Part shown: one piece after another, positions 37,476 to 47,766 of the stretch
Numbering within the stretch: the first letter of the stretch is position 1
Layout of the letters: every line of letters begins with the position of its first letter
NCBI RefSeq assembly: GCF_001553345.1
Contig: NZ_KQ960772.1
Span: 37,765 to 101,764, forward strand
DNA: 64,000 nt
Source: Veillonella sp. DNF00869
GTDB lineage: Bacteria > Bacillota > Negativicutes > Veillonellales > Veillonellaceae
Direction: 5' to 3'
The notes under the pieces: model-generated
Databases searched by the model: none
The model's input: the letters and a program-made list of their open reading frames with translations, nothing else
Told to the model about the DNA's origin: nothing
Position numbers and translations under genes: made by a program

Positions 37476-38834
37476 ATGTTAAGTATTGAAAATATTTTAG
37501 AAACGAATCGGATGATTCAAGATAATAAGTTAGATGTGCGGACCATCACGATGGGGATTAGCCTATTAGGATGTATCTCGGAAGATGGGGAGCGTATGTG
37601 CACTCGTATTTACGACCATATTACGAAGGAAGCAGAATATTTAGTGAAAACAGGGGAAGATTTAGAGCGTGAACTAGGAGTACCTATCATTAATAAACGT
37701 ATTTCTGTGACACCAATTTCTTTAATTGGTGGTGCCTCCAACTTACCCAACTATGTGTCCATCGCTCGTGCCTTAGATCAAGCAGCAAAAGCAGTAGGTG
37801 TAAATTTCATTGGCGGGTTCTCTGCCTTAGTATCGAAAGGGTATACAGAGGGAGATCGCAAGCTCATAGCTTCCATTCCTGAAGCGTTAGCGACAACAGA
37901 TATCGTGTGTAGCTCCGTAGGTATCGGTTCTACAAAGGCAGGCATCAATATGGATGCAGTGGCTGACATGGGGCACATTGTGAAAGAAACAGCCCGTCTC
38001 ACAGCCGATAGAGATGCTTTGGGTTGTGCGAAGCTAGTGATTTTCTGCAATCCTGTAGAAGATAATCCGTTCATGGCAGGGGCTTTCCATGGGGTCACAG
38101 AAGGTCAGACAACAATTAGTGTTGGCGTCAGTGGTCCCGGAGTAGTAAAACATGCTTTGGAATCTGTAAAAGGTGAACCATTTGATGTAGTAGCGGAAAC
38201 GATTAAACGGACAGCTTTCAAAATTACTCGTGTGGGACAATTAGTAGCACAAGAGGCATCACGTAGATTGAATAAACAATTTGGTATTATCGATATTTCT
38301 TTAGCACCCACACCTGCCGTAGGGGACTCTGTAGCACATGTGCTAGAAGAAATGGGGTTAGAAGCGTGCGGTACCCATGGTACTACGGCAGCTTTGGCCT
38401 TGTTGAACGATGCTGTGAAAAAAGGTGGCCTTATGGCATCTTCTCACGTAGGTGGATTAAGTGGTGCTTTCATTCCTGTCAGTGAAGATAAGGGCATGAT
38501 TGATGCGGTTACATTAGGCAGTTTGTCCTTAGATAAATTAGAAGCTATGACTTGTGTTTGCTCTGTGGGACTAGATATGATTGCTGTCCCTGGGGATACG
38601 TCGGCAGCCACTATCTCAGCTATCATTGCAGACGAGGCAGCTATCGGTATGATTAATAATAAAACGACCGCTGTACGACTCATTCCTGTACCAAATAAGA
38701 CGGTAGGGGATATTGTAGAGTTTGGTGGACTCTTGGGATATGCACCGATTATAAAAGTGCATCCATTTAGTTCGGAAGAGTTCATTCGCCGTGGTGGTCG
38801 TATTCCGGCGCCGGTACGTAGTTTGACTAACTAA
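37476..38834 (+). CDS. PFL family protein (UPF0210)
   Basis: 452 residues, full length for UPF0210. Segments such as [35 protein letters not shown] and [20 protein letters not shown] are characteristic. Structurally related to the pyruvate-formate-lyase fold, but without the glycyl-radical machinery; the reaction is unknown. Coupled to the upstream ACT protein. Confidence 0.9.
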   Translation: MLSIENILETNRMIQDNKLDVRTITMGISLLGCISEDGERMCTRIYDHITKEAEYLVKTGEDLERELGVPIINKRISVTPISLIGGASNLPNYVSIARALDQAAKAVGVNFIGGFSALVSKGYTEGDRKLIASIPEALATTDIVCSSVGIGSTKAGINMDAVADMGHIVKETARLTADRDALGCAKLVIFCNPVEDNPFMAGAFHGVTEGQTTISVGVSGPGVVKHALESVKGEPFDVVAETIKRTAFKITRVGQLVAQEASRRLNKQFGIIDISLAPTPAVGDSVAHVLEEMGLEACGTHGTTAALALLNDAVKKGGLMASSHVGGLSGAFIPVSEDKGMIDAVTLGSLSLDKLEAMTCVCSVGLDMIAVPGDTSAATISAIIADEAAIGMINNKTTAVRLIPVPNKTVGDIVEFGGLLGYAPIIKVHPFSSEEFIRRGGRIPAPVRSLTN

Positions 38835-38869
38835 TACCTGTATACTAAGTATGAAAGTGAGGTTATCTC

Positions 38870-39826
38870 ATGAAACAAATTGTTGTGATGGAACCATTAG
38901 GAGTATCCGAAACATTGTTACAATCCCTAGCGGAGCCTTTCAAGGCAGAAGGCTATGAACTAGTCGTATACGGCACAAAGGAAACCAATCAAATAAAATT
39001 ATTGGACCGTGTTCGTCAGGCGTCTATCATTATCTTGGCGAATCAACCTTTGTCAGGTGAGATCATTCGCCAATGTCCAAACTTAGAATTCATATCTGTG
39101 GCTTTCACAGGAGTAGACCATATTGATTTGGCGGCATGTCGTGAAAAAGGTATCGTCGTGAGCAATGCGGCAGGCTATTCCACACAAGCCGTTACAGAAT
39201 TGGTGTTTGGATTAGCTATTTCCGTACTTCGTCATGTATTGCCTTGCGATGGTCGCACACGGACAGGTGGTACAAAAGATGGATTACCTGGATTTGAGCT
39301 ACACGGTAAAACTTTTGGCGTCGTAGGAACGGGTGCGATTGGTAGTGCTGTGGCTCGCATTGCGAAAGCTTTTGGCTGTAAGGTTATCGCCTATAACCGT
39401 TCAGAAAAACCTGAGTTAGTGGCAGAAGGGATTACTTTTACAGACCTAGACACAGTGGTACAAGAAGCAGATATTCTATCCTTACATGTACCATTAACAG
39501 AAGAGACACGCCATGTAATTGATGCAACACGCATTGATATGATGAAAGATACAGCCGTGTTAATCAATACGGCGCGTGGACCTGTGGTGGATAACGAAGC
39601 TTTGGCGAAAGCCTTGCATGCCCGTAAATTACGTGGCGCAGGCATCGATGTATTTGAAGTAGAACCGCCAATCCCGACAGATCATCCATTATGCGATGCA
39701 CCTCGTACAGTATTAACGCCGCATATTGCCTTTGCTAGCCAAGAGGCCTTTGTCACACGAGCGCATATTGTGATGGATAATATTGTGGCATTTTTGAAAG
39801 GGGAGCCTGTGAATCGGGTGTGTTAA
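38870..39826 (+). CDS. D-isomer-specific 2-hydroxyacid dehydrogenase
   Basis: 318 residues. NAD-binding GVVGTGAIGSAVARIAKAFG; catalytic Arg in LINTARGPVVD, Glu in DVFEVEPPI and His in LTPHIAFAS. The substrate (D-lactate, glycerate or phosphoglycerate-like) cannot be set from sequence. GAGGTTATCTC precedes the ATG. Confidence 0.88.
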   Translation: MKQIVVMEPLGVSETLLQSLAEPFKAEGYELVVYGTKETNQIKLLDRVRQASIIILANQPLSGEIIRQCPNLEFISVAFTGVDHIDLAACREKGIVVSNAAGYSTQAVTELVFGLAISVLRHVLPCDGRTRTGGTKDGLPGFELHGKTFGVVGTGAIGSAVARIAKAFGCKVIAYNRSEKPELVAEGITFTDLDTVVQEADILSLHVPLTEETRHVIDATRIDMMKDTAVLINTARGPVVDNEALAKALHARKLRGAGIDVFEVEPPIPTDHPLCDAPRTVLTPHIAFASQEAFVTRAHIVMDNIVAFLKGEPVNRVC

Positions 39827-39911
39827 ATAGAGGTATATAAACTATTTAGCTTTGTTGTTTCAATAAGAGTTATTGAATAGGTAGTTTAAAAGTTAGTGTC
39901 TAACTAAAATG

Positions 39912-39959
39912 AAAGAGACTATAATAATAGTTGAATGCTATTGTTATAGTCTCTTTTTA
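39912..39959 (+). terminator. Terminator at left edge of defence island
   Basis: AAAGAGACTATAATAATAG pairs with its near-complement (one mismatch) around a 7-nt loop, then a T-run. Confidence 0.85.
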
Positions 39960-40106
39960 TCATTAAAATAAATTCGAAAAATTGTTCGAAAAAAGTTTAT
40001 TTAAATACGTATTTGTGTGTTATAATATAAATAAAAAAGTAGTATTAAAAACTTAAATCAATATATAATGGATGAAAGTTAAAGATTGATTGGAGGAAAA
40101 TTTAGA

Positions 40107-41105
40107 GTGAATATAATAAGTTTGTTTGCAGGTGCTGGAGGATTAGATTTAGGGTTTGAAAAAGCTGGATTTAATGTAGTGGCAGCTAATGAATATGATA
40201 AAACAATTTGGGAAACCTATGAGAACAATCATGAGGCTGAACTCATAAAGGGGGATATTTGCAATATTTCTTCAGATATGTTTCCAGAATGTGATGGAAT
40301 TATAGGCGGTCCACCATGTCAATCTTGGAGTGAGGCTGGGTCTTTAAAAGGCATTGATGATCCAAGAGGGCAGCTGTTTTATCAATATATACGTATTTTA
40401 CAAGATAAGAGACCTAAATTTTTTCTTGCAGAAAATGTGAAAGGTATGATGGCAAAACGTCATAGTACCGCAGTAGAAAATATAATTTCTCAATTCGAAG
40501 AAGCTGGATATGATGTCTTTATTTGTTTGTTGAATGCCAGTGATTACAGTGTACCTCAAGACAGAAAACGAGTGTTTTATGTAGGCTTTAGAAAGGATTT
40601 AAATGTTAAGTTTGAGCCACCTACTCCACATGAAACTAAAAAAACATTCAAGGATGCAATTTTTGATTTAAAAGATTCGGCAATTCCAGCTTTAGAAAAA
40701 AACAAAACTAATGGTGATAACTGTAAAGTTTTAAATCATGAATATTTTACTGGAGCATATTCATCTATGTTTATGAGTAGAAATCGAGTTAGACAATGGG
40801 ATGAACCAGCATTTACAGTTCAAGCGTCAGGGAGACAATGTCAATTACATCCTCAAGCACCGGTAATGCCTAAAGTAGAAAAAAATAAAAATATATTCGA
40901 GCCAGGAAAAGAAGAGCTTTACAGAAGATTAACGATTAGAGAGTGTGCTAGGGTTCAAGGATTTCCAGATGATTTTAAATTTTATTATACAAATCTTAAT
41001 GATGCATACAAAATGATCGGTAATGCGGTACCAGTAAATCTAGCCTATGAGATGGCTAAGTCAATTTTAGTAGCATTAAATGGAGAAAATAAAGAAAAGA
41101 ATTAA
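40107..41105 (+). CDS. HaeIII-like DNA (cytosine-5) methyltransferase
   Basis: 332 residues from GTG 40107 (TTGGAGG upstream). All C5-methyltransferase motifs in order: [15 protein letters not shown] (I), [20 protein letters not shown] (IV, catalytic Cys71, the same number as in M.HaeIII), [11 protein letters not shown] (VI), VPQDRKRVF (VIII), [19 protein letters not shown] (recognition region), [13 protein letters not shown] (IX), [12 protein letters not shown] (X). From memory it is close to M.HaeIII along its whole length including the target-recognition part, so GGCC with inner-cytosine methylation is the likely specificity. Strongly AT-rich compared with neighbours. Confidence 0.93.
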   Translation: MNIISLFAGAGGLDLGFEKAGFNVVAANEYDKTIWETYENNHEAELIKGDICNISSDMFPECDGIIGGPPCQSWSEAGSLKGIDDPRGQLFYQYIRILQDKRPKFFLAENVKGMMAKRHSTAVENIISQFEEAGYDVFICLLNASDYSVPQDRKRVFYVGFRKDLNVKFEPPTPHETKKTFKDAIFDLKDSAIPALEKNKTNGDNCKVLNHEYFTGAYSSMFMSRNRVRQWDEPAFTVQASGRQCQLHPQAPVMPKVEKNKNIFEPGKEELYRRLTIRECARVQGFPDDFKFYYTNLNDAYKMIGNAVPVNLAYEMAKSILVALNGENKEKN

Positions 41106-41142
41106 CGTATAGGTAGAATAGTGTAATTATGGGAGGGCAAAC

Positions 41143-42093
41143 ATGAGCGTTAAAAGTAACAATCAAGGGAGAGCATATGAATTTGCATGTTTGAATACGT
41201 TACATGAAGAAATATCTAAGTATAGAGTTTCAAAGATTGAGAAAAATTCAACCTATGAAGCTGCAAAGAGGGCATGGAATACATTAGAGGAGTCTGAAAA
41301 AAATATATATAGAATTAGTGCATTAGCAGGAACCAATACAATTTTAGAACTTGAACCATTAATCTTGGATGATGGAGATGGGGAATTAGAGTTGAAACTG
41401 CAATCTGATGATAACGGTCAGGATGGAGATGTAAGGGATGTTCTAATTATTCGTAAAGATATTGAATGGGAAATTGGCATTAGTGTTAAACATAATCATT
41501 TTGCAGTTAAACACAGCAGGCTGTCAAAAGGGTTGGATTTTGGTAAAAAATGGTATGGAATAGAATGTTCTGATAAGTATTGGACTGATATTAAACCTAT
41601 TTTTAATTATTTGGATGTAGAAAAATCTAAACAAACCTTATGGAAGGATTTACCGAATAAAGAAGATGATGTGTATATGCCTTTGTTATTAGCATTTAAA
41701 GAAGAACTAGATAGGCAGAACGAATTTGCAAATATTGCAAAAATGTTAGTAGAGTATCTTCTTGGAGAGTTTGACTTTTATAAGGTTATTAGTATAGATA
41801 GTAAAAGAACAACTCAGGTTCAGAGTTATAATTTAAGAGGCACTTTAAATCAAGAAGGCAAAAAACGTAAAAGAAGTATAAAATTACCTGTCGCATCATT
41901 ACCTACACGGATTGTGAGTTTAGAATTTAAACCTGATAGTAAAAACACTTTAGAGTTATATTTAGATAGAGGGTGGCAATTTACATTTAGAATTCATAAT
42001 GCATCGAGTAAGGTTGAGTCTAGCTTGAAATTTGATGTGCAAATCATTGGTGTGCCGACATCGATAGTTTCAATAGATTGTAAGTGGAAATAG
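41143..42093 (+). CDS. HaeIII-family type II restriction endonuclease
   Basis: 316 residues, ATG after GGGAGGG. The N-terminal NNQGRAYEFACLNTL and the acidic/basic core around DGQDGDVRDV-like GQDGDVRDVLIIRK and EIGISVKHNHFAVKHSRLS match the HaeIII endonuclease family, and the partner methylase is HaeIII-like. Expected to cut unmethylated GGCC. Located 37 bp after the methylase, so protection would be made first. Confidence 0.88.
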   Translation: MSVKSNNQGRAYEFACLNTLHEEISKYRVSKIEKNSTYEAAKRAWNTLEESEKNIYRISALAGTNTILELEPLILDDGDGELELKLQSDDNGQDGDVRDVLIIRKDIEWEIGISVKHNHFAVKHSRLSKGLDFGKKWYGIECSDKYWTDIKPIFNYLDVEKSKQTLWKDLPNKEDDVYMPLLLAFKEELDRQNEFANIAKMLVEYLLGEFDFYKVISIDSKRTTQVQSYNLRGTLNQEGKKRKRSIKLPVASLPTRIVSLEFKPDSKNTLELYLDRGWQFTFRIHNASSKVESSLKFDVQIIGVPTSIVSIDCKWK

Positions 42094-42202
42094 GGCATAG
42101 ATAATATTATTGGTGTATAGCAAATAATATGACAATAAAGAAAATAAAAGCGCAAGGAGTCAGCTAGTGTTTATAAAATTTTAGAGAAATAAAGGAGAGA
42201 AA

Positions 42203-44371
42203 ATGAATAAGCTTATCTTTAAAAAGATAAAAAATGAAAATATTTTTGCGAAAGACTATGATAATTTTATAAAAAACAACGAAATAGAATTTTCCGATAG
42301 TGAAATTGCTGTTGTTTACGGTCCTAATGGAACTGGTAAAACTAGTTTGGTAAAAGCTTTGGCAAATGGTGAAAAAACTGCTATTCAATATTCATATAAT
42401 GGCAAAGAGTATAATGACGACTCACAATTTATTATAATTAATGATCAAAATAATAGAAATATTATAAAAGGTGAGACTTCAGATTTTTTACTAGGTGATG
42501 ATATTAAAAGAGAGCATGAATTATATGAGTATATTACTAATGAGTATGAAACCATTTGTACACAGAGTAATAAAATTCTAAAAGATAAATTTAAAATTAC
42601 TTCAGGCAGTAGTAAATTAATAACGTATTTTTCGGAAAAGGATAATTTCCAAAAGAATATACAGGACTTAGCTAATAATAAATCTAAAGGTAAGAAAACA
42701 AAGATAGATGATTATATTGTTGGCTGGAGCAAATATAAACCATATGTGATTTCAGAATATGATGAAGCTAAATTAGAGTATTTTATGAATGATTTATCTA
42801 CTTCGAAATCATTGATTCTTGAGATTGAAAGTATAGATACAACATTGGTAACCCAAAATACTCGAATTCGTGAGGTAGAAAAGAATACAGAAGCAATTAG
42901 GATACTATCACATTTTTGTGATACGGAAGAGTGTATAGTTTGTGATTCAATAAATATAGGTAGAGAAAATCTATTAGCTAAAAAAACAAAAAATAAAAAT
43001 AACATTTTAGAGACACTAGAACCTAAAATAAAAGATATTTTGGAAAAATTATCCTCTAGTAGTACAGTTGAAGATCCTTTTAATATAAAAAATGTTTTGA
43101 TAGCAGCTATTGAAACGGGCGAATTAGAGGGAATTTGTAACCTAAAAGATGATATTCAAGACTATAGGGATATATTCGTAAAGAAAGTGATAAATGAACT
43201 GCTAGAAATATTGAATCATTCAGATATTAGGGATAAAAATGAAGAGTATAAAAAATTGATAAATGAAAAGCCAGAAATTAATGATGAAGATTTCTTGTAT
43301 ATTGAAGAAATTATTAATAATAGCATGTTTAAAAAGATTCGAATTGGTAGAGATGATAAGAAGAATATTCAGATTTTTATAGAGGATAAAGAGTTTTTAG
43401 GAATAGATAGGGAAGAACTGCCTTTAAGCTCAGGTGAACAAAACTTTTTGTCACTGACGTTAGAGTTTTTAAAAGCGAAGAATTCTGATAAACCTATTGT
43501 AATTTTAGATGATCCTATCTCTAGTTTTGACTCTATTTATAAAAATAAAATTGTATATGCAATTATTAAAATTTTAGATAAAAAGAAAAGGGTTATCTTA
43601 ACCCATAATGTCGACTTATTGAGATTGCTAGATGGACAACTAAAAAAATGCTTTAATCTTTTTCTATTTAATAATACTGAAAATGAGGAAAATGGTTTTA
43701 TACCATTGAAACCTGATGAACGGGATATGCTCATAAGTTTAGATACATTGTTAAAAGCATTTAGAACTAAAATTTATAAATATGTAAAAAATAAAGAGTT
43801 ATTTTTAATTTCTTTAATTCCGTTTATGCGTGGATATGCAACGATTATTAATAATGAAGATGTTAAAGAGAATCTGACGCAAGTTATGCATGGATTTAAA
43901 GATGAACTTGTAGATATTGGATCATGTTATCAAATATTATTTGGAAAGCATGATGGTATTCATAAACAATATGAAGTATCGGTTGATTCAATTTTGAATC
44001 AATCGATTGAGGAATGTGAAATAGTAGATAATGAAAAATACCCATTATTAAATCGTACATTAAGACACTCTTTTATATATTTATATTTGAGGTTATTGAT
44101 AGAAAAAGTTTTGGTTTCGAAATATAAGATAAATACAGAGGGACGAAATGGAGCTAAGCAATTAGGGCAAATAATTTCTAAAGCATTTCCTGACAGCTCT
44201 GATAAGGATGCCATGAAGAAAAGAGTTTTCCTTACCACTAAGAAAACATTGCTTAATGAATTTAATCATTTTGAAGGAAATTTAAGTATTTTTCAACCGG
44301 CAATTGATATTACAAATCAGATATTAGAAGAAGAAGCTAAAAAAATAATAAATTTTCTGAAAAATTTGTAA
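42203..44371 (+). CDS. Zinc-hook ABC-type ATPase, RloC/PrrC-like (AAA_13)
   Basis: 722 residues. Walker A GPNGTGKTS (40-48); coiled segments about 100-280 with C239, C244 and C247 (ECIVCD), a CxxC like the Rad50/RloC zinc hook; signature LSSGEQN (408-414); Walker B PIVILDDPISSFDS (431-444); H-loop LTHNVDL (466-472). The C-terminal 200 residues hold R630xxxE634 and a later NEFNH (H689), reminiscent of the Arg-Glu-His set of PrrC/RloC anticodon nucleases, though the spacing is longer. PrrC/RloC proteins cut tRNA when restriction is challenged. Lying right behind a restriction-modification pair fits a defence role. RNase activity is inference. Confidence 0.7.
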   Translation: MNKLIFKKIKNENIFAKDYDNFIKNNEIEFSDSEIAVVYGPNGTGKTSLVKALANGEKTAIQYSYNGKEYNDDSQFIIINDQNNRNIIKGETSDFLLGDDIKREHELYEYITNEYETICTQSNKILKDKFKITSGSSKLITYFSEKDNFQKNIQDLANNKSKGKKTKIDDYIVGWSKYKPYVISEYDEAKLEYFMNDLSTSKSLILEIESIDTTLVTQNTRIREVEKNTEAIRILSHFCDTEECIVCDSINIGRENLLAKKTKNKNNILETLEPKIKDILEKLSSSSTVEDPFNIKNVLIAAIETGELEGICNLKDDIQDYRDIFVKKVINELLEILNHSDIRDKNEEYKKLINEKPEINDEDFLYIEEIINNSMFKKIRIGRDDKKNIQIFIEDKEFLGIDREELPLSSGEQNFLSLTLEFLKAKNSDKPIVILDDPISSFDSIYKNKIVYAIIKILDKKKRVILTHNVDLLRLLDGQLKKCFNLFLFNNTENEENGFIPLKPDERDMLISLDTLLKAFRTKIYKYVKNKELFLISLIPFMRGYATIINNEDVKENLTQVMHGFKDELVDIGSCYQILFGKHDGIHKQYEVSVDSILNQSIEECEIVDNEKYPLLNRTLRHSFIYLYLRLLIEKVLVSKYKINTEGRNGAKQLGQIISKAFPDSSDKDAMKKRVFLTTKKTLLNEFNHFEGNLSIFQPAIDITNQILEEEAKKIINFLKNL

Positions 44372-44551
44372 GGATATTGAACTCTTAATGAAAGGTTGAG
44401 TTAAAGTAAATTATTATAAGATGGTTCATATTCTCAGGATATAGATATAATATAGTGATTGCAATTTCCTTTCAATCGTCCTATAATACTTTGTATTACG
44501 TTTTAACAAACAATGGTACGCCCTAAGTGGACTCATAGAAAGGATGATTGG

Positions 44552-45625
44552 ATGAGACCTGTACATACATTACCAAGCTATAGCTTTGGGGGACACGAAA
44601 TTTTTGACACCATAGGAGAGTATACGAAACAGTTAGGCAAGAAAACTGTCATTATCGGTGGAGATACATCGTTATCTGTGGCATTACCTTTCTTGCAACC
44701 AGCCCTAGAAACAGCTGGGGTTGAAGTACTAGAGGTGGTACATTTTGGCGGTGAATGCGCCTATGCAGTAACGAATGAATTAGCGAAAAAGGAATCTTTG
44801 CAGACGGCGGATTTCCTTATCGGTGTGGGCGGCGGTAAGGCCCTAGATACCACAAAATTGACGAGTATCGCATTAGGGGATATTCCTGTCATCACAGTAC
44901 CTACCATTGCCGCCACTTGTGCGGCTACATCCGAGGCGATTGCCATTTATACTTTGGACCATACCTTTGATAGCGTAGCCTTCCTAAAACGTCCTGCAGT
45001 GCATACATTCATTGATGCAGACATTTTGGTGAAAGCCCCAAGTCAATATTTCTGGGCAGGTATGGGTGATACCATAGCGAAGCATTATGAAACGCATATG
45101 GCTACACGTGGTCGTGATTTGTCCTATAATGTACAAGTAGGCTTATCCTTGTCTAAGATGTGTGCGGAACCAATTTTCGCTCATGGTCGTGAAGCCCTTA
45201 CGGCTAATGAAAAGGGAGAACGTAACCGCCTTTTTGATGAATTGGTGATGGCCGTTGTACTGACCACAGGTATTGTATCTGGTTGCATGCCAGGAGATTT
45301 CAATAGTACCATTGCTCATGCTGTGTGCTATGGCTGCGCCGAAGATCCTCATACGGAAGAACACCACCTTCACGGCGAAATGGTTGCCTATGGCTTATTG
45401 GTGTTGTTTGCAGCAGACAAGCAAGATGACGAGTTAAGTCGCTGGTTGCCAGTGTATCGTCAAATTGGGTGGCCTACGAAACTTTCAGATATGGGATTAA
45501 CAAAAGAACATATCCCAATGATCGTGAAAAAAGCAGCCTCCGTTCGTGACGTGGTCATCAGCCCTTATGTAGTGACAGAAGAATTATTGACTGAAGCGAT
45601 TTTGAAAGTAGAAGCCCATAACTAA
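44552..45625 (+). CDS. Iron-containing alcohol/glycerol dehydrogenase family protein
   Basis: 357 residues from ATG 44552 (GAAAGGA 7 nt upstream); ATG 44513 has no ribosome site. GldA-like: FLIGVGGGKALDTTKL (NAD-binding), ITVPTIAATCAATS, AGMGDTIAKHYETH and HHLHGEMVAYGLLV (metal-binding His). The polyol substrate is unknown. A single TTCAT with TATAGA 10 bp later (44425-44445) resembles the TTCAT promoters but has only one box. First local-style gene after the AT-rich island. Confidence 0.85.
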   Translation: MRPVHTLPSYSFGGHEIFDTIGEYTKQLGKKTVIIGGDTSLSVALPFLQPALETAGVEVLEVVHFGGECAYAVTNELAKKESLQTADFLIGVGGGKALDTTKLTSIALGDIPVITVPTIAATCAATSEAIAIYTLDHTFDSVAFLKRPAVHTFIDADILVKAPSQYFWAGMGDTIAKHYETHMATRGRDLSYNVQVGLSLSKMCAEPIFAHGREALTANEKGERNRLFDELVMAVVLTTGIVSGCMPGDFNSTIAHAVCYGCAEDPHTEEHHLHGEMVAYGLLVLFAADKQDDELSRWLPVYRQIGWPTKLSDMGLTKEHIPMIVKKAASVRDVVISPYVVTEELLTEAILKVEAHN

Positions 45626-45631
45626 TCATCA

Positions 45632-45664
45632 ACAGGTATCTCTAGTGGAAAGAGGTACCTGTTT
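45632..45664 (+). terminator. Terminator after the GldA-like gene
   Basis: ACAGGTA-CTCT stem with AGAG-TACCTGT, 7-nt loop, weak T tract. Confidence 0.6.
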
Positions 45665-45803
45665 GTGCTATGATGGGGGTATGTTTAGGATATACATTGG
45701 AATGGTATGGCGTATGTTAGAAACCTGAGTCAGATTTTGGTGCCTATGAAATACTGGTGGTAGATATACAGGTGATGCCTGTTAGTAGAAAGGTTTAAAT
45801 TCC

Positions 45804-45899
45804 ATGGGATTGATATCTAATGTAGGTAAATTGAAAAGCAGTCTAACAAGCAAATCTAATGAAATTACAATTCAAAGTAGACAGTTTGTACACATTTAG
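45804..45899 (+). CDS. Possible small ORF (31 aa)
   Basis: ATG preceded by AGAAAGG at about 11 nt; encodes a polar peptide starting MGLISNVGKLKSSLTSK. The only readable gene-like element in the 313-bp gap before the peptidase gene. No recognised family; could be chance. Confidence 0.25.
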   Translation: MGLISNVGKLKSSLTSKSNEITIQSRQFVHI

Positions 45900-45938
45900 G
45901 ATACTCAGTGCAAAAAAACGAGAAGAAAGGAGCAGTAA

Positions 45939-47048
45939 ATGACGATGGAACGCATAACATGGAATGAAATAGATTTTGTAAAGGTAGGAAATGCTACAGA
46001 TGCTGTAGGTAAAACGGGTTTGACCGTATTGCGCTTTCCTCAGGGTGCCCAAGGGGGACTGCATATCAGTGGTGGAGGTCCTGCGGCTCGTGAAAGTGGA
46101 GTCCTCGATCCGACGACAGCGCCAACTCCAGTGAATGCCTTGGTCCTAGGCGGAGGATCCGCCTTTGGGCTATGTGCCAGCGATGGGGTGATGCAATCTT
46201 TAGAAGCACGGAATATTGGATTTCCCACAGCTTATGGGGTGGTTCCAATTGTTTGCCAAAGTGATATTTACGATTTATCCTATGGCAATCCAAAATCACG
46301 CCCTACGGTAGAGATGGCCCGTGATGCTTGTGAAAGGACTTTCACAAGCACAGAACCTATGTCTGGCAATGTGGGGGCTGGTACAGGAGCTACCGTAGGT
46401 AAGGTATGTGGCATGGAACGGGCTATGAAGGGTGGCATTGGTTATGCGGCGGCGAAACTAGGGAACCTCGTAGTGGGCGCCGTCGTGGTGGTGAATGCCT
46501 TCGGCAATGTGTATGATCGTCATGGACATGCCTTAAGGGGCGTCATGGACGAAGGGCGCCAGAACATATTGGATGCTTGTCAGTTGATGTTTGACCAATA
46601 TGAGGGACGTAGTGAAAGTAAACCTCTATTAGGTAAATTTGTGAAATCTAAGATGAGGAACGAAACTTTACAGGATGGTAACTCCCCGTGTGAAGCGGGC
46701 CTAGGTATGGAAAAAGGAAATACTACCATCGGTGCTATCGTGACGAATGCAGCCTTTCATAAAGGTGAACTAACCAAGATTGCCATGATGGCTACCAATG
46801 GCTATGCGCGGTCTATTCGACCGGTGGGGACCCTGTCCGATGGAGATACAATTTACGCCTTTTCTGTGAATGCAGAGTCTGAAAATCTGTGTGGGATAAC
46901 TAAGCCTATAGTAGGCGATGTGAACGTGGTAGGCACTTTGGCTACGGAGTTAATGTGCGAAGCCATCGAAGATGCTATGCAATCTAGCAAGATAGATAAT
47001 TCCGAGTTTTTAGCAAATATAATTGATTTACACGAAGTGAAAATTTAA
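45939..47048 (+). CDS. P1 family peptidase (S58, DmpA-like)
   Basis: 369 residues. N-terminal-nucleophile aminopeptidase family: GLTVLRFPQGAQGG, GGGSAFGLCASDGVMQ, NVGAGTGATVGK, and the self-cleavage site GNTTIGAIVTNAAF, where the usual nucleophile after GN(T) starts the beta chain. Likely an N-terminal peptidase or amidase. AAAGGAGC precedes the ATG. Confidence 0.85.
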   Translation: MTMERITWNEIDFVKVGNATDAVGKTGLTVLRFPQGAQGGLHISGGGPAARESGVLDPTTAPTPVNALVLGGGSAFGLCASDGVMQSLEARNIGFPTAYGVVPIVCQSDIYDLSYGNPKSRPTVEMARDACERTFTSTEPMSGNVGAGTGATVGKVCGMERAMKGGIGYAAAKLGNLVVGAVVVVNAFGNVYDRHGHALRGVMDEGRQNILDACQLMFDQYEGRSESKPLLGKFVKSKMRNETLQDGNSPCEAGLGMEKGNTTIGAIVTNAAFHKGELTKIAMMATNGYARSIRPVGTLSDGDTIYAFSVNAESENLCGITKPIVGDVNVVGTLATELMCEAIEDAMQSSKIDNSEFLANIIDLHEVKI

Positions 47049-47064
47049 GGTATATAAAAAATGC

Positions 47065-47093
47065 TTGCATTTTATATGAAAGTGCTATATAAT
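47065..47093 (+). promoter_or_regulatory. Promoter of the tRNA cluster
   Basis: TTGCAT (47065-47070), 17 bp, TATAAT (47088-47093), 14 bp before the first tRNA. Confidence 0.8.
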
Positions 47094-47107
47094 AACTCTT
47101 GTATTAT

Positions 47108-47183
47108 TCCTCGATAGCTCAGCAGGTAGAGCAATCGGCTGTTAACCGATCGGTCGTAGGTTCGAGTCCTACTCGAGGAGCCA
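47108..47183 (+). tRNA. tRNA-Asn (GTT)
   Basis: Acceptor TCCTCGA/TCGAGGA, anticodon GTT at 47141-47143, TTCGAGTCC T-loop, encoded CCA end. Confidence 0.96.
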
Positions 47184-47188
47184 TACAA

Positions 47189-47263
47189 GGCCCGTTGGTC
47201 AAGCGGTTAAGACACCGCCCTTTCACGGCGGTATCGGGGGTTCGATTCCCCCACGGGTCACCA
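47189..47263 (+). tRNA. tRNA-Glu (TTC)
   Basis: Acceptor GGCCCGT/ACGGGTC (one G-T), anticodon TTC at 47222-47224, GGTTCGATTCC T-arm, encoded CCA end. Confidence 0.96.
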
Positions 47264-47266
47264 TAT

Positions 47267-47342
<76 letters not shown>

Positions 47343-47347
47343 TAGTA

Positions 47348-47377
47348 AGAACCATCCATTCGGATGGTTCTTTTTTT
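47348..47377 (+). terminator. Terminator of the tRNA operon
   Basis: Perfect 10-bp stem AGAACCATCC/GGATGGTTCT with ATTC loop and T7. Confidence 0.93.
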
Positions 47378-47400
47378 ATGTCGTCATTTGTGTCGTCACT

Positions 47401-47577
47401 TATGATGCTATGTAGCCTGTGGCGTTCTTAACTTAATGGCAAAAGGGATGAGCACAGTATACTCCTCTCAAACGGCATTTCATGATGTTTGTTCGGGGCA
47501 CACCGTGCTCTTCTTGTGCTTGTATGATTTAGGTAAAAAGGAACGCCATAAGGCTACTACTCGTAACGGCGTTCCTC
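47401..47577. repeat. Structured repeat, copy 1
   Basis: Nested inverted repeats: GTAGCCTGTGGCGTTC is answered by GAACGCCATAAGGCTAC, and GAGCAC by GTGCTC inside it. On the minus strand GGAACGCC/GGCGTTCC is followed by T5, a likely terminator. A second, partly duplicated copy lies at 54757-55034. The GCTCTTCTT block (47508-47516) recurs in the two antitoxin-like RNAs at 48.2 and 55.2 kb. Confidence 0.7.
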
Positions 47578-47766
47578 AGTGGGAGGTTGTTTTGGACTAA
47601 GTTGTGATTTTCTGCGTGTAGGATATTGGTATGAATGCGATAAGGTGTAACTATATTATGGTACTGTTTCTATGAGAGTATTACAAGGTTATGTATGGTC
47701 ATAAGTTGGGGAGTTGGTGTATACTTTAGGTAATATAATTAGAGAAAAAATCTAGGAGGGATAGCT

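Noticed and set aside
40107..42093. GGCC avoidance as proof of active HaeIII-type restriction
   Set aside because: GGCC sites are present in the window (for example near 20347), and a proper count against expectation was not possible.
44425..44445. Fourth TTCAT promoter before the GldA-like gene
   Set aside because: Only one box; the 10-bp distance to TATAGA could be chance.
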